Shown: positions 43,284-54,984 of the stretch, in pieces | Position numbering within the stretch: position 1 is the stretch's first letter | How the letters are laid out: each line of letters starts with the position of its first letter | Assembly: GCA_021234155.1 (NCBI GenBank) | Contig: JAJEKV010000004.1 | Location: forward strand, 7,072,109-7,136,108 | Direction of reading: 5' to 3' | DNA: 64,000 bases | Source: Isoetes taiwanensis | Taxonomy: Eukaryota; Streptophyta; Lycopodiopsida; Isoetales; Isoetaceae | Notes under the pieces: generated by a model | Seen by the model: the letters and a program-made list of their open reading frames with translations, nothing else | Told to the model about the DNA's origin: nothing | Databases searched by the model: none | Made by a program: the position numbers and the translations under genes

Positions 43284-45113
43284 GCACTCTGTTGCCCCCA
43301 AAGGGCAACATACTAATTGTTGGATTATGAATTGAAGTTAGGACAAGCTATTTTGCTTGGTAGTCAACATTGATGTGGAGATCAAAAAATATCTATCTTC
43401 AAGGTCAACACAAATATTCAAGGTCAACTTCCATGGGAGGTACTTCATTTGAGGTCAAGGTTAGTCAAAGATATGCTTTATAAGATTCTGGGTTAAGAAG
43501 ATTGGAAGATGCTTTTTTGAAGATTGGAAGTTAAAGTTTGGAAGACCCCATGGTACTTGGTTCCACCCCTTAGCCATTTTTATCCATCTCTATATTCATA
43601 TCCTATTCTTACCCCCTTGAAATTTTCCTAGTCATTTTTCCCTTATTTCCTCCATACCTATATTCTCTTTTGCTCACCTTTGCATACCACACTATGCTTT
43701 GCTTAATCCTTTTTTTTCTAATGCACCTTATTCCCCCATGAAATGTTCTTCCCATTGTCTTTCATATCTTTTGCCTCATTTTCACTTTTTATGCCACACT
43801 CTTGCAACACTCCTAGCCTAACTTCTTGTTTGCAATTTTCTATACCCTTATGTCTCACTTACCATTGTGCCATAAGTGCCCATGTCACACGTGTGTCCCC
43901 ATGGAATATTCCAACCATGATGCTTGAACCTAGCATGCCCCAAAGACATCAAGTTTCTACTAGATGTGAAGGTCTTCACATTGCCCAAATGATCAAATCC
44001 TCCAACTATTTTATGGGGAACATCTTAAACCATAGCCAAGATTCTCAAAATTGCAAGACCTAAAATTGGAAATCGGCTCGAATCACGCCGGAATGGAATC
44101 CTTAAGCTTTAAAAACTATCTATTATTGGATTCCCGCTCCTAAGCATCACATTAAGCCTAAATTTAAGTCCTAAGATGCCGGAACCATCAAATCTAAACC
44201 TATATACTGGGGAATCGGTTATAGAAAATTTTTGAAGGCCCAGATGCACTCAAATTCGACATTGATCAATGCTGAACATGACCTGAAGGATTCTTGAAGT
44301 CCCTGAGCATTCCTTGATTAGATTTGCAAAGATCTAGTTGATATTATCTTCTATAAATTATCTTATAACCTATGATGGATATTTTACAGTATCTGAAGCT
44401 CTGAAGCATCATTATCTATTGTCATTGTGATCTACTTACATTCATATCAATATAATTTGACTGCCAAGTTGACAAATCTGTCTCTGATATTTTTCTTAGC
44501 AATTCTTGCCTCAAAATATTTTATAGAAATATCCTGAGTGTCCCAAAGTATTATTGGCCTGCTTGCCATCCATCCTTGGGTCATTTGGAAGCTAAAGGCT
44601 TTGAAAAAACCAAAAAATATCATACCTAGCTCAAGAACACTCTGTTCTGATCATTTTTTACTGTATTTTGCCAAATCCAATCACAAAAAATACTTCCAGA
44701 CTTCCAAATGAAATTTTGACTGCATGTCTCCATTTCACCATTAGGGTATATTTGCTTTAGAATTTCTCAAAAATACGCTCAGCAACTCCAAATCTCTTTT
44801 TCTGATCACTGTTTTCATAGTTTGACCTCTATTGACCAATTTTTTACCTCACTTTGAGATCGAATATCTCTCAGATTTATCGTCTGACTTGGTCAGCGAC
44901 TTCATCATTGGTTTCCCATAACTTTTTTGTGCTAGGCTGAAGCAGTTGACTCAAAAAATCAATCCATTTTTCATCACTACAATCATTTGAGTAAAAGCTC
45001 CATTTTCTAGAAATGGGAAAGGTATAACACTTTGAGTTTTTTGAACTTTTCTCTGGATTTATCTTGTACAGACTGATCACCTTAAGTGATCTGGAGGTTC
45101 CAACCCCAATTTG
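43284..45113. mobile_element. Insertion inside the gypsy relic, type unknown
   Basis: The stretch separates two collinear parts of the minus-strand gypsy relic and has no relation to it. AGTGTA occurs on both sides (43278-43283 and 45114-45119), a possible 6-bp target duplication. Near the left end a perfect inverted repeat TGTTGCCC...GGGCAACA (43290-43310) is seen. There is no coding signature. It could be a solo LTR or a non-autonomous transposon. Confidence 0.4.
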
Positions 45114-45119
45114 AGTGTA

Positions 45120-46380
45120 AGCTCAGGTTGGTTCCTTGTGGTTGACCTTTAAAGCCAGGTTGAGGGTCAACACACTCTGGGTAGAGAAAAATAGAGGTTG
45201 TTGAGTGTCGTCAATTAAGGGTTGCTTCATGATGGCAACCACATCAACGTTGCCTTGAGGAGTGTCATCATCAAGAAAGACGTCTACACGCTGAATGTGA
45301 TGGCAAGGCGCAAGATAAGGATCCAGCAAGGTGGCCACAACATGGTCTTGATCAAGGCTCATATCGCCCCAGGGATCAACATACTCGGGATAGGATGACA
45401 AAGGCAGACCAGTTGCGGGAGCTTGGACTTGATAAGTGTTGTGAAGCTCGTCCGAATCACTATCAGAGAGCGATGGTTCCGCATGTTCAATAGAGATGAG
45501 TTTACCGATTTCAAGATCCATGGTGGCAATCAATGTTCCGTCAGTGATGACAAGTTGATCAATAGCCCAGTAGTGAATGCTTTTTGCTTGGCGGAGAAAA
45601 GGTCATCCAACCAGCATTTCATAATCGCCTGGGTCCTCGCCAGCTTTCTAAACTCCAAATTCCAAGGGGAATTTGAGATCACCAATAGTAGATTGAGTAC
45701 ATATACTAAGATGTTCAAGTGTCATATGTATAAAATTAATAGGTCTGCAGACCAAACTATTCAGTCAAAATTTCAAAACTATAAGGCCTGCAGACCAGAC
45801 AATTCAGTCAAAATTTCAAAACTACAAGGCCTGCAGACCAGAGAGTAGCGTGAACCGTGGGTGTAGAAGTGGCCACTACACCAACAAGAACCGTACGCAG
45901 TGGCAACTGTTCCTTGAGTGCAGGACACAGCTTTAGGATGGTAGAGAGAGTGAGTGGAATCTTAATTTTGGCAAGCTCCTCTTGTAGCTCCAAAGGAACG
46001 TGAGCAAAGGGATCAGCAAGATCCAACGGTGCGGGTGTCTGAGGCATCGCAGTTGAGCGCGTGAGGAGGTCTTTGACGTCGAAGGCGCATCCTGACGTTG
46101 TTGAGCGCATGTGGTGGCATGAACATTAGTAAGCGTGCGTCCTTCAGCAGTTTGCATAAGCTTGAGAATACTCTGGCGTACTTTAGGCATAACATGAGGC
46201 ATAAGCTTGTCAAGATCTAGGTCAAAATGGACCGTCTTATCTTCCTCATGAGGAATAGTGTCCACAGTGAAAGCAGGTTGCATGTCATGAGGGATGATCA
46301 TCAAGGCGCGTGTGTCTAGGTGCTGGTGTGAGACCAGAGCTACCCAGTTTGATTGTTGAATCGGAGGATTGAGGGCTTGA
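45120..46380 (-). pseudogene. Pol-leader region of the minus-strand gypsy relic
   Basis: Minus-strand frames at 45123-45533 and 45808-46304 are rich in Asp and Pro (SLSDSDSDELHNTYQV, DDDTPQGNVDVV) and lie between gag and RT where the protease leader would be. No catalytic DTG is visible. The frames are broken and partly overlap. Confidence 0.4.
45741..45842. repeat. Short tandem repeat, ~43-bp unit
   Basis: A unit containing GGCCTGCAGACCAGACAATT and CAGTCAAAATTTCAAAACTA is present about two and a half times. Confidence 0.85.
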
Positions 46381-46487
46381 TATATCGCTTCTTGAGTCTG
46401 TTGCTCAAGGGCTGCAGATGGAGTCGCTTGTTGGGATCGCTGTTGTTGAGGTGCACGAAGTGGTCTCTTTAGTACGAGCCGAGGGCC

Positions 46488-46985
46488 CTATTTATCATTG
46501 GCAACCCACAATTGATAGGCAATTAGGCGGACTGAGGCAGTTTGATTCGTGCCTGGCAGCTGGACCTGGACCTGAGGAAGTTGGGGGCACGCCATGGTGG
46601 TGCGACCCCATTCTTGACAATGATAGCATTGAGCTATGGAGGGATCAAAGGGAGGGCGTGAGTTTTGACCCCATGACTGCTGAGGTTGCTGAGATTGTGG
46701 GTATGGCTGTTGCTGATATGGCCGTTGTTGTGGATATTGTTGAGGCATGGTTTGAACCTGGAAGACCATTTTTTGTCTAAAAAGTGTAGGATGAGCACGA
46801 GTGCATTCTTCAGTGGTGTGATTGCACATGTTGCAGCGCTTGCAGTGAGGAGGACCACTGGTGGAATTGCATTCGTTGGCTAGGTGGCCTTGATACTTAC
46901 ATATGTGACACCAAATATGACTGCGCTGTGGAGGAGCAGGCTGATGAGGTTGTACCGTATTTTGGAGAACCATGACAGGGGGCAT
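46488..46985 (-). pseudogene. Gag zinc-knuckle region of the minus-strand gypsy relic
   Basis: The minus frame has three cysteine clusters: CHICKYQGHLANEC (a good CCHC), CKRCNMCNHTTEEC and CYHCQEWGRTTMAC (His lost). A Gln/Pro-rich linker lies between them (QQYPQQRPYQQQPYPQ). Multiple knuckles are found in some plant gypsy Gags. The frame is separated from the capsid part by breaks near 47000-47120. Confidence 0.6.
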
Positions 46986-47122
46986 AAAAGGAAGGTTGTG
47001 AGAGGAACACCACAGGAGGACACATTGACAGAATAGTTGACCAACTCGATCGCTTGGTCCAATGTCTTGGAGCGCAAATACTCAGTCATAAGACGAATAG
47101 CAGGAGGAAGACCTTACAGAAA

Positions 47123-47443
47123 CTAAACCAGGATCTGGCTCTGCGTGGGATATTCTTTGAGCTTGCTAACAAGAATATGTAGACGATCCACAAAATCACG
47201 TGCAGACTCCGTGGGTTGTTGGTGGAGATCATTAAGTTTCTTAAGAAGCCATTGATCGTCATCTGTGATACCGTAATGGGAGAGAAAGGCAGTCTTCATT
47301 TCTTGCCAGTTCTGTTTCCAGTGACTTTTATTGGCCATAAGGCACTGATGAGGAGCGCCACGCAGCATGGTGGAAAAAATATGGAACTTGAGTTGGGACT
47401 GAGAGTGGCCATTCAGAATAGCCAGAGCTTCAAATTCCTCCAT
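47123..47443 (-). pseudogene. Gag capsid region of the minus-strand gypsy relic
   Basis: The minus frame reads LKFHIFSTMLRGAPHQCL, WQEMKTAFLSHYGITDDD and SARDFVDRLHILVSKLKE. This is the retrotransposon Gag capsid pattern with the usual trailing heptad-like part. It ends at a stop before the knuckle region. Confidence 0.65.
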
Positions 47444-47690
47444 GTGTGCTTAAGCACTTTGATCAAGGGGCTTGCCCTTGGCAATCCCAAAAATCGGATA
47501 TGTAAGCTTGAGATTGTGGACAGTTGATGGGACAGGAACTTGTGTATAAAGTGGTGGAGCATACTGCTCAAATCCCTAAACCACCTGTGCTCCCCTGCCA
47601 CACATGTCTGTCTCAATTTCAACCATAGTGAAATCTCCAATGAGCAGCCATCCCACATTATTGCCTAGCCTGAGAACTTTCCTACGAAGA

Positions 47691-47890
47691 GAAGAAGTCG
47701 TATTTAATTAAAATGGGACAAATCTTGCATTTTGGGACTCGGACTGAAAATGGGACTCATACCCCATAAAAAAAAATTTCTGAATTGATTGCTTGAATAG
47801 AATTACACATCACACACAAAGAATTGGGTTACTTGTTTTCCTCATAAATTTTACAAACCACTAGTTGAGAAAGTTTTCAAGCTTCTCAAT
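47691..47890. other. Spacer between the gypsy relic and the DUF7869-type gene
   Basis: AT-rich and short. GTATTTAATTAAAATGGGAC near 47700 resembles an inverted form of sequence near 60093-60125 (GAGTCCCAATTTAATTAAAT), possibly ends of one repeat family. No gene is seen. Confidence 0.4.
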
Positions 47891-47929
47891 ATTATCTACC
47901 CTCATACAATGATATAGCATGGAGGTTGC

Positions 47930-50539
47930 TCATGGCTTTGTCCATCTCCCTTTTTGGGATCTTGTGTGTGTTGTCCTTTGCAATGTGAGAACTTGGATAT
48001 GACCATACCACACACTCCACCAATTCCCTCCTTTGAGGATCAGCATGATTTGCCCTCCACTTCTTCTCCCGGTGATGGTGTATTGCTCCTTCAAGTTGCC
48101 CTTCTTGTGCCTCCCAATGGGCTCCCAATATTGAATTTGGAATCCAGGGCCTAACTCCTCTCCATCGGGCATAGTGGTGGTTACATCAGAGAGTGCCACC
48201 CCTAACCATATTGGACAATCCTCATCATCAGGCCTTACTAGCACAAAGTATCCTTCCTTGATGTCCTCAAAGGGATCCCACTCAGGAAGATCAAACCACT
48301 TCGGCTTTGAGGCCTTACTTCCCACAAACCACTTGGAACCCTTGTTAGGAACATTCTTAGACATGCTTGCTCGTTGAGAACCTTCCCATCTTGACTCTGG
48401 CAAGAACCCGTCTCTCAGCTCCCTCCCACATGGTTGTTCAGTTTCTAAGCATGTCACAACTTTCTCCGAGTACTTGATTAGGGAGTCCATTTGATTTTTC
48501 TTAAGAGTGGAGGTGTGCTTTCCATTTCAAACATCATCCCAGTGCGTTATATAATCCTTGATGCCCTTCACTAGTTGGCTAGAGTCTTTGGCATCTTGAA
48601 GGGGAGGTAGTGGTTTTAGGCTGCCCTTTAGGAATGAGAACTTCACCGGCAGCACCCGTTGCCACAACTTCGATTCCTTGTGCAGGCATCCACAACTTGT
48701 CACCTGGTCTCCACTTATATTGCATGATTGGTATTCCATCCCTAACCCAAAACTTGAACTGAAGTGGCTTTGTGTGTCCTCTGTCAACCCATCCTTACCA
48801 TCTAGCAAGTATCCCTCGACAAATGATTTCCAATCGCAACCTCATCCATCAAGAAAGCCATTGGGTTGGGGTCAATCTTTGCTCTCAAACACATCCATTA
48901 GTTCGGGGAGACTAGTCCGTTTTTCTCTCTTGAGCTTGGTGGAGAAAGTTCCAAAGAATGCATCTATATCATCATGCGTATGCCCAACCATCATGAATCC
49001 CACTTTCACAACTTTGAATACTCCCACTGCTGTCAAGTATGACATTGCCCCAAACATGTTTTCTTTCCAACAGTTGTCCAATTGAACACATAGCTCCTCA
49101 GGCAGTTGTTTCTCAAGTAAGGAGAAATCATCCCAAGTCCTCCTTGATTCACTAGACACCTTGGATGTGAGGTTTTTATCGCCTTTTTGGTAACAAAGCG
49201 GTTGATCATCCATCAAAGCCTCAAAATGGGTCTTTGAAGGGAATACCTCCTCCCTTCTATCGATCCTTTTTCTAGTGTTCTCAAGCACTTGAAAATAGAG
49301 CTCACATGGAAGTTTGGATCATCCCTCCATAGATCAAGCACAAAATGACCATAGGTTCCAGTTCCATGACCATGTGTTAAGACACCCGCCAGACTTACTT
49401 TCATCTGAAAAGCGTTTTGACAACGCTTGGGTAAAGGATCTAGCTTTGGCAAGAAAGTCTTGTGTTGGTCCATCTTATCATGAATTATACACAAAAATTT
49501 GTCCGGTTGCATCTCAGAAAATATTCTCCACTGCCAATACAACTGTCTACATGATATTTGGTCCCTTTGGTGATCTGCAAATTGCTCCCTAATTGCCATT
49601 CTTTCTTTCTCTATTGCAGTTGATGCAAGTGTATCCTTGAGTTGAATGCAAGTATTGCACTTTGAGAATGGCATGTGTTGCAGGACACTCACGTGTGAGA
49701 AGTGAGTGCTCCATAACTTGTTGAAATGTGATTGAGAAAGAGGCCTACCTCCAGTAGTTTCTAGGATGGAGTTGACCTCTTTAAGGCACTCCTTTTGGAT
49801 ATAGTGTTGTGGCAACACCCTTTGCACCACTTTCGCTGCTTGTGCTCGTTCACCTTCGACTTGTGGGGCATAGATTGAGACATGTATCTCACAAAGCTCT
49901 CGAAGACCTGCAATGGCCTTGAGAGTATTTGCTCTAGGTTTCAAAGTGAGTGCATTGCCATGTTGGAACAAAGCGTGCCCTTTTCTAACTTTGCTTCCGA
50001 TTCTCGTAGAATGAAGACTTGCTCACCCCAAGAATCCATCTCAATGCTCTCATACATACCTTCATGCCCCTCAATTGATATAGTAGCCTTCCTGTGTTTT
50101 CATCATAGCTGGAATTCCTACACAAGGAGTAGATGAAATTAATCCTATCTTTATGAAGCTGTCCAATGTATTGGGACCTTATCTCGCATGAGGTCATCCA
50201 CATCATCTTGCTTTTGTGCAAATCTAGGTTGCAACACTCTTGTCCCCTAATTGCCTCTAGGTTTTCTTTGGTTGGGGCCATACTTTCCATCCTTTCTAAA
50301 TATTTGTCACTTCTAGGCCTCTTGGGTACCCTTGGCTGCCTTTTATGAAAAACATAGCGTCTCTTCCTTGTGATCAAAGGATGCTCATCGACCACCAAAT
50401 CTTCCACATGGCCTTGGGTGGGCCTTGGGGTATGTAGTTCAGTAGGGCATTCCAGACTATCTTTATTCTTGTGTGTAATATATCTAATTGGCCATCTCAA
50501 GCGAGTTTGGGACTCCAACAACCCGAGCACACAATGCAA
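47930..50539 (-). pseudogene. DUF7869-type transposase-like gene in several pieces
   Basis: Minus-strand frames line up from 50539 down to 47930. 50539-49985 includes LITRKRRYVFHKRQPRVPKR and MRALRWILGVSKSSFYENR. 49971-49290 includes MPFSKCNTCIQLKDTL, FLCIIHDKMDQHKTFLPKL and GVLTHGHGTGTYGHFVLDLW. 49288-48872 includes VGFMMVGHTHDDIDAFFGTF. 48808-48527 and 48490-47930 include GYFVLVRPDDEDCPIWLGVA. The VGHTH.DID motif and the preceding HDKMDQ fit the DUF7869 group of plant proteins, thought to be RNase H-like transposases. The segments shift frame several times, so it is a pseudogene or has unrecognised introns. No terminal repeats were found. Confidence 0.6.
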
Positions 50540-50559
50540 TCACTAGAGCTTCCACAGGA

Positions 50560-51300
50560 CATGATTGTATCAACTTGGATAAGAAGCTTCACAATGCCAA
50601 CTCCAAGTTGATCATCTCCCGACCTTTCATCATTCACACTATCAAAAGGATCAAGCTGCGGTTATGATGCCCTCTGCAAAATCTTAGTCTCGTTGCAAGG
50701 GTGCAACAACAAAGCAACCCATCTTCCTCCATTGGAGCCTAGGGCAATGTCTGTCTTTGGGCTTCCTTGGCTCCATTTTGCTCATCTCACATGCTCCACG
50801 AATGAAAGAGCACACATTAAAACCATATACAACCATATATGAAAGAGCACTATAGCCATATAACCATTAGAAACCATATAACCATTAAAACCATTGAAAT
50901 CTTGGCTAACATTAACCATTAAGAAGCATTAAAACATTATAACCTTATAACCATTAAAAACATTAAAAAATTTAACATTAACATTTAACATTAACAATTA
51001 AAAGCATTTAAACATTATAACCATTAAAACATAGGGTTCCCAATTCATGGCTGTCTTGGACGCGTGGCCCTTCGTCGGCGACATCTGAAATAGCCCGCGT
51101 CGGCAATCAGTCCGCGGATGGCATGCCACACGTGACTCTAGGAGTGTCATAAATGCCACTTTTTCGAGGTTCGAGGGTGCAACCAGAAATAACTGCACCC
51201 TCTACCTCTTCTCCCGCGACCCCTATTCCTTCTATTCCTCTTTCTCTTCCCCTGTTCCGACTCCGGCATCCGCTTCGCCTTAGCGTCGATCGACTCCCGC
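50560..51300. other. Spacer with low-complexity ACCATTAAA repeats
   Basis: From about 50820 to 51030 the motif ACCATTAAAA or AACATTAT recurs irregularly. GC-rich sequence follows (51055-51120). No gene is recognised. Confidence 0.6.
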
Positions 51301-51317
51301 ATTTTCGAAGCAATCTT

Positions 51318-51640
51318 ATGACTGCAGCGTGGTCGACGGATCGCGACGCATCCAGCGATGACGTTTTGGCTCAATTTGAGTTAGCCAGCAGAAAGTACAT
51401 CCTAAGAAGAAAGTGAGAACCCTTTTCTGTAAGTTTTTATCTTCTTATACTGCTTGTTTATAGTTTTTTGCAATTCCTTTACTCTTTGTCTTTGCTCCTA
51501 TTATTTTTTTAGAGCCTCTTCATATACCCTGATACATTTTCCAGCCCGACAAATCCTTACTCTCGCTTTGCAAACGCCTATAGCAAAATGGCATCGAACT
51601 CTGCAGCTTCCTCCTCATCCAACTTATCTCCCAGGTATTT
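51318..51640 (+). other. Possible 5' exons at the left edge of cassette 3
   Basis: A short frame starts MTAAWSTDRDASSDDVLAQF at about 51318 and stops at 51416. A second ATG at about 51591 begins MASNSAASSSSNLSPR and runs into AG|GTATTT, a possible splice donor. The Ser-rich start recalls the small gene at 42736 in cassette 2. The evidence is thin. Confidence 0.25.
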
Positions 51641-52091
51641 TTTTTCTTAATATTTTCTCATTTGTCTGCTGTTTCAAAGCTGGTTCACTGCTTTCCTTTT
51701 GATTTGCTTTCTGTTTGTGCTTTCTTGTGTTTAGTTATTGTTTACTTGAATACCTTGTACAGGCATCAGTGTTCTTAGATGCTAATAGTAGTGGCAAACA
51801 CCCGACTTAGGAATCCTGAGAGATAGGAAGAAAAGTATTGCATAACAGTAAGAGAACATCACTATAAACCATTCAGAAAAGAAAGTGCAAAACTGTCTAT
51901 GATTTATAAAAGAACATAACTATGCATGAAATTGTTTTACACAAACTTAAAATAGGAATTGCCTTCTGATTGAAAATTTCACTCCACATATCCTCCTTTG
52001 CGGGAGGTCGCGAGAGGGGAACCCGGCTTTCTCGGTGGGCGGTCGGGGAATCCCTCGACTTGCCAACAATCCAAAAAGTATAGGCCTTATT

Positions 52092-52109
52092 CTCGACTCG
52101 CGAGTCGAG
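52092..52109. repeat. Cassette 3 palindrome, first perfect copy
   Basis: CTCGACTCGCGAGTCGAG is a perfect 18-base palindrome, with flanking TT and AA extending it by two pairs. Other perfect copies lie at 52490-52507, 55916-55933, 56209-56226, 57964-57981 and 58976-58993. One-mismatch or near copies lie at 52253, 53087, 59103 and 59229. More degenerate or TTCG-spaced versions lie at 52781, 52860, 52904, 55511, 55570, 55630, 55686 and 55976. None is found outside 52-60 kb. Confidence 0.95.
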
Positions 52110-52229
52110 AATGTCTCGACTTCAGGGGCGAGCGAGGAAGTGTACACTACGGATTGTTGGTTGGTTGAGGGATTCTCGACTTCGCCGATCAAATGCACCG
52201 ATTACCAACTCCTTTCTAGCCAAAGAAAG

Positions 52230-53290
52230 TCTTCTGCATCCATTCTTGCATTCTCGACTCGCGAGTTGAGAATGTCATACCTAGCCAATGCCTCTAACCT
52301 GCCGAGAACACCCGCTAATCTTACACACACCAGTGCCGGCTCTAGTGCATTCTACAGGTGCCTGCAGACAGTCTTAGTCACTCTCCTTCAAACTATCTTG
52401 CTCGGATATTGCGAAGGGAAGTGGCTTTGACTGTCTGCAGGCCTCGGGGTTGAACCACAGGGGTATTTATTTGGCTCTCTGTCTGCATTCTCGACTCGCG
52501 AGTCGAGAATGCCTTAACCAGCCAGCACTCGATGGGTAAGGCATTCTCGACTTGCTGCGAAAGAATCTGACGAAAACTTTACTTGCATTCTCGACTTCGT
52601 AAATTCGAGAATCCCTAAACAACCAATTCTCCACGTGTATGGTCGCGATGGCCTCTACCCGGTCGAGGCCGTCTCCTTGAACCATCTTAGGTCGAGAATA
52701 TTGCGAAGGGGATGGGCTCGGACTGGGTGGAGGCCTCTACAACTAACCACAAGGAAACCACAGAGCTTGATGTCTGCATTCTCGGCTCGCGACTTGAGAA
52801 TGCCTTAACCAGCCAGCACTCCATGTGTACTATCTGGAGTTCTCGATGGCTAAGGCATTCTCGACTTCTTGAGTCGAGAATCTGAAAGAAAACAACACTT
52901 GCATTCTCGACTGCGCCGTCGAGAATCCCTTAACCGACCAATTCTCACGTGTATGGTGCAATGGCCTCCACCCGGTCGAGCCACTCTCCTTGAACCATCT
53001 TCGCCGAATATTGCGAAGGGAGGGACTCGGGCGGGTGGAAAAAACTCTAACAACCACGGGGAAACCACGAGCTTCTTTATGCATTCTCGGCTCGCGAGTC
53101 GATGATGCCTCTATCCTGTCGAGAGGACCCGCTGGCCTCACACATAGCAATGCCCGCTCCCGTGCATTCTCCAGGTGCCTGCAGACAGTCTGAGCCACTC
53201 TCCTTATCTTGCTCGAATATTGCGAAGGGAAGTGGCCCTGACTGTCTGCAGGCCTTTGGGTCTAAGCATTTGAACCGCATCTCCAGGGCC
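52230..53290. repeat. Palindrome-bearing repeat array, units A-B-B-A
   Basis: Two unit types occur. Unit A (52248-52440 and 53080-53262) holds GGTGCCTGCAGACAGTCT, then ATATTGCGAAGGGAAGTGGC. Unit B (52484-52735 and 52776-53031) holds GCCTTAACCAGCCAGCACTC and CACGTGTATGGT. Every unit begins with a copy or variant of the palindrome CTCGACTCGCGAGTCGAG. The B units are about 291 bases apart. No protein is encoded. Confidence 0.85.
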
Positions 53291-53517
53291 TTAGACCTAG
53301 CCTGATCTAAACATTCCAAGAAAAAATACACCTAAAACTGTTCGCTAGTTGCTGCCGAACATTCCATGACCAGAACACGGAATTGTTCACGTTTACCCCC
53401 GATCCATTGTTTCGGTGCCGAGCATCTCTCAACCCAGAGAGTAATTCATCTCTCGAAGCTGAGAAATGCTCGACAAGGAAACAATAAATCCGTCGAGCTT
53501 ATGAGCAGTTCCATGAT

Positions 53518-53808
53518 CTAAACACCGACGGCATGTTCTACACACAAAATAACACAGGCATCTCTCAAACTCACCTCTTCACGCAGTAATTCCTTGGGCC
53601 ATTGTATCACAGATCCTGCAGCCTCTCCGAGAGTCTTTGCTTCTTCTGTCGGTCTCATCAAGAGTGCATTCGCATATAATACTTGTATCAATGCGATTCT
53701 CGTGTATCCCCTTCCATGGCTGGCTGCGGTGTAGAGTTCCGTGTGTGGCGGCTCCTCTCCGCTTGCTACCTTAGCTCCGTGCTCATCGATCAAATCAACT
53801 ACTTGCAA
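53518..53808 (-). other. Minus-strand exon resembling plant DUF8039-type proteins
   Basis: The minus frame reads ELYTAASHGRGYTRIALIQV, then ALLMRPTEEAKTLGEAAGSV and IQWPKELL. The pattern of a beta-rich stretch, LMRP..E..TLGEA.G..I.WP..L recalls the DUF8039 domain of plant transposon-linked proteins. GAAGAG|GTGAGT follows WPKELLREE, so the frame probably splices out near 53575. An acceptor-like TTATTGCAAG lies at the other end. Its partner exons were not found. Confidence 0.35.
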
Positions 53809-54375
53809 TAAGGCGCGTTAGAAAAAACCGAGCAAAGCGTGTGATGAGCCTACAGCGTCGTGGCGCCATTCGGAAGTAAACTACGATCGATGCTGCGCCT
53901 CCCCAACTTCGAAATTAGCCAATGCCGCAGCGATGAAGATAAGCTACAACTGCGCTCACTAAGAATCCCCGGGCGGTGATTCAATTTCGAAATGGTGTTT
54001 TTTGGCGGGCTAAAGCCGGCCGTCTTTGTACCCTTAGCCCGCTTTTTTCTTAAATGAATGTATGTCCTTAAATTCAAATTTAAGAACACGCCCGAAACTT
54101 TTTACGTGCAGTCCTAAAACCTCCAAGGCGGGAAGAGGCTTAATTTACTGGGAGTTCGAAGCAGGAAGAAGATCTTGGGGGCATCTGGACATGGCGACTC
54201 CGACCAAGAAGCGGCGTCGGGCCGGATCTTGGTTCTAGCGGCAACAAGAGAAAAAAGTCAAAGCTCGGTGAGCTCGAGGTTTTCTTTGGTGAATACATTC
54301 TTGATCCATCCCTTGGTCTTGCGGCATTCACCGCGCGAATTCGCTAGTGATCACTTGCCGAACTTCCGTTCTTAG

Positions 54376-54984
54376 ATCATCGAGGGATTGGAGACAGAGA
54401 TTCTTGACACACCAGCAGATTCTTGGTGGTATGTCGAGGTATCAACAAGTGGGAAGGAGAAAGATCTGTTTTTCCACCAAAGGGATAAGAAGAGCTCCGG
54501 GGACAAGTACAAGAAGGTCGGTGTTGTGATCTCCGGCTCTGCGCCAGATTTGAAGCATCTAACAATGTATGTGGAAGACTGCCAGAAGGGTAAGTTCTAC
54601 CACACGAAGAAATTATCAGTATCAAATTATTCTCACTCTTCAATGAGCAAGTCGAAGGGCACCGACAAAAGGACGGCGCCTTTAAATTGTCAGAACCTTG
54701 GGTGGAAGGATCTGGAAGGGATGAAGGAAGCCGAAACCCTAACATCCAGGGAGCTTGGAATGGGGATTTTCAGAGTGAGAGAAAAACTCTTCAACACGGG
54801 GAGCTTCACGTCCAGTGTGCTGAAGACTCTACAACACTCATCAGTTACAAGGGAAGTTGTGCTTCAGAAAGAAAAAACTCCGGACAGGAATCCAGAGCCA
54901 GGAGATGACACGACACGGGAGGAATCAGATGATGAAGCAGAAGAAGATATGGTCGACTCCCCATTAATGGATCCAGATGAGTAG
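54376..54984 (+). CDS. Acid-tailed protein of cassette 3, possible terminal exon
   Basis: A T-rich acceptor (CTTCCGTTCTTAG) precedes an open frame of about 202 codons. It reads SWWYVEVSTSGKEKDLFFHQ, RDKKSSGDKYKK and LTMYVEDCQKGKFYHTKKLS, and ends in an acidic tail (EESDDEAEEDMVDSPLMDPD). An upstream segment at about 54215-54350 (SSGNKRKKSKLGELEVFFGE) may be an earlier exon. The spacing of aromatic and basic motifs faintly recalls a plant NAC DNA-binding domain, but the diagnostic residues are not clear. Function unknown. Confidence 0.4.
   Translation: MIEGLETEILDTPADSWWYVEVSTSGKEKDLFFHQRDKKSSGDKYKKVGVVISGSAPDLKHLTMYVEDCQKGKFYHTKKLSVSNYSHSSMSKSKGTDKRTAPLNCQNLGWKDLEGMKEAETLTSRELGMGIFRVREKLFNTGSFTSSVLKTLQHSSVTREVVLQKEKTPDRNPEPGDDTTREESDDEAEEDMVDSPLMDPDE

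Larger units (their letters stand above)
42967..47690 (-). mobile_element. Minus-strand Ty3/gypsy relic, interrupted
   Basis: From high to low coordinates it shows gag (47443-46488), a pol-leader region (46304-45123), an inserted stretch (43284-45113) and the start of RT (43273-42967). It stops abruptly at cassette 2. No LTR is visible at either end and the RT palm, RNase H and integrase are missing. Stops and frame changes are common. Confidence 0.65.

Noticed and set aside
52035-53331. Many short frames in the palindrome array, some with repeated peptides such as DSRVEN
   Set aside because: The peptides repeat because the palindrome is translated in several frames. There is no consistent frame across units.
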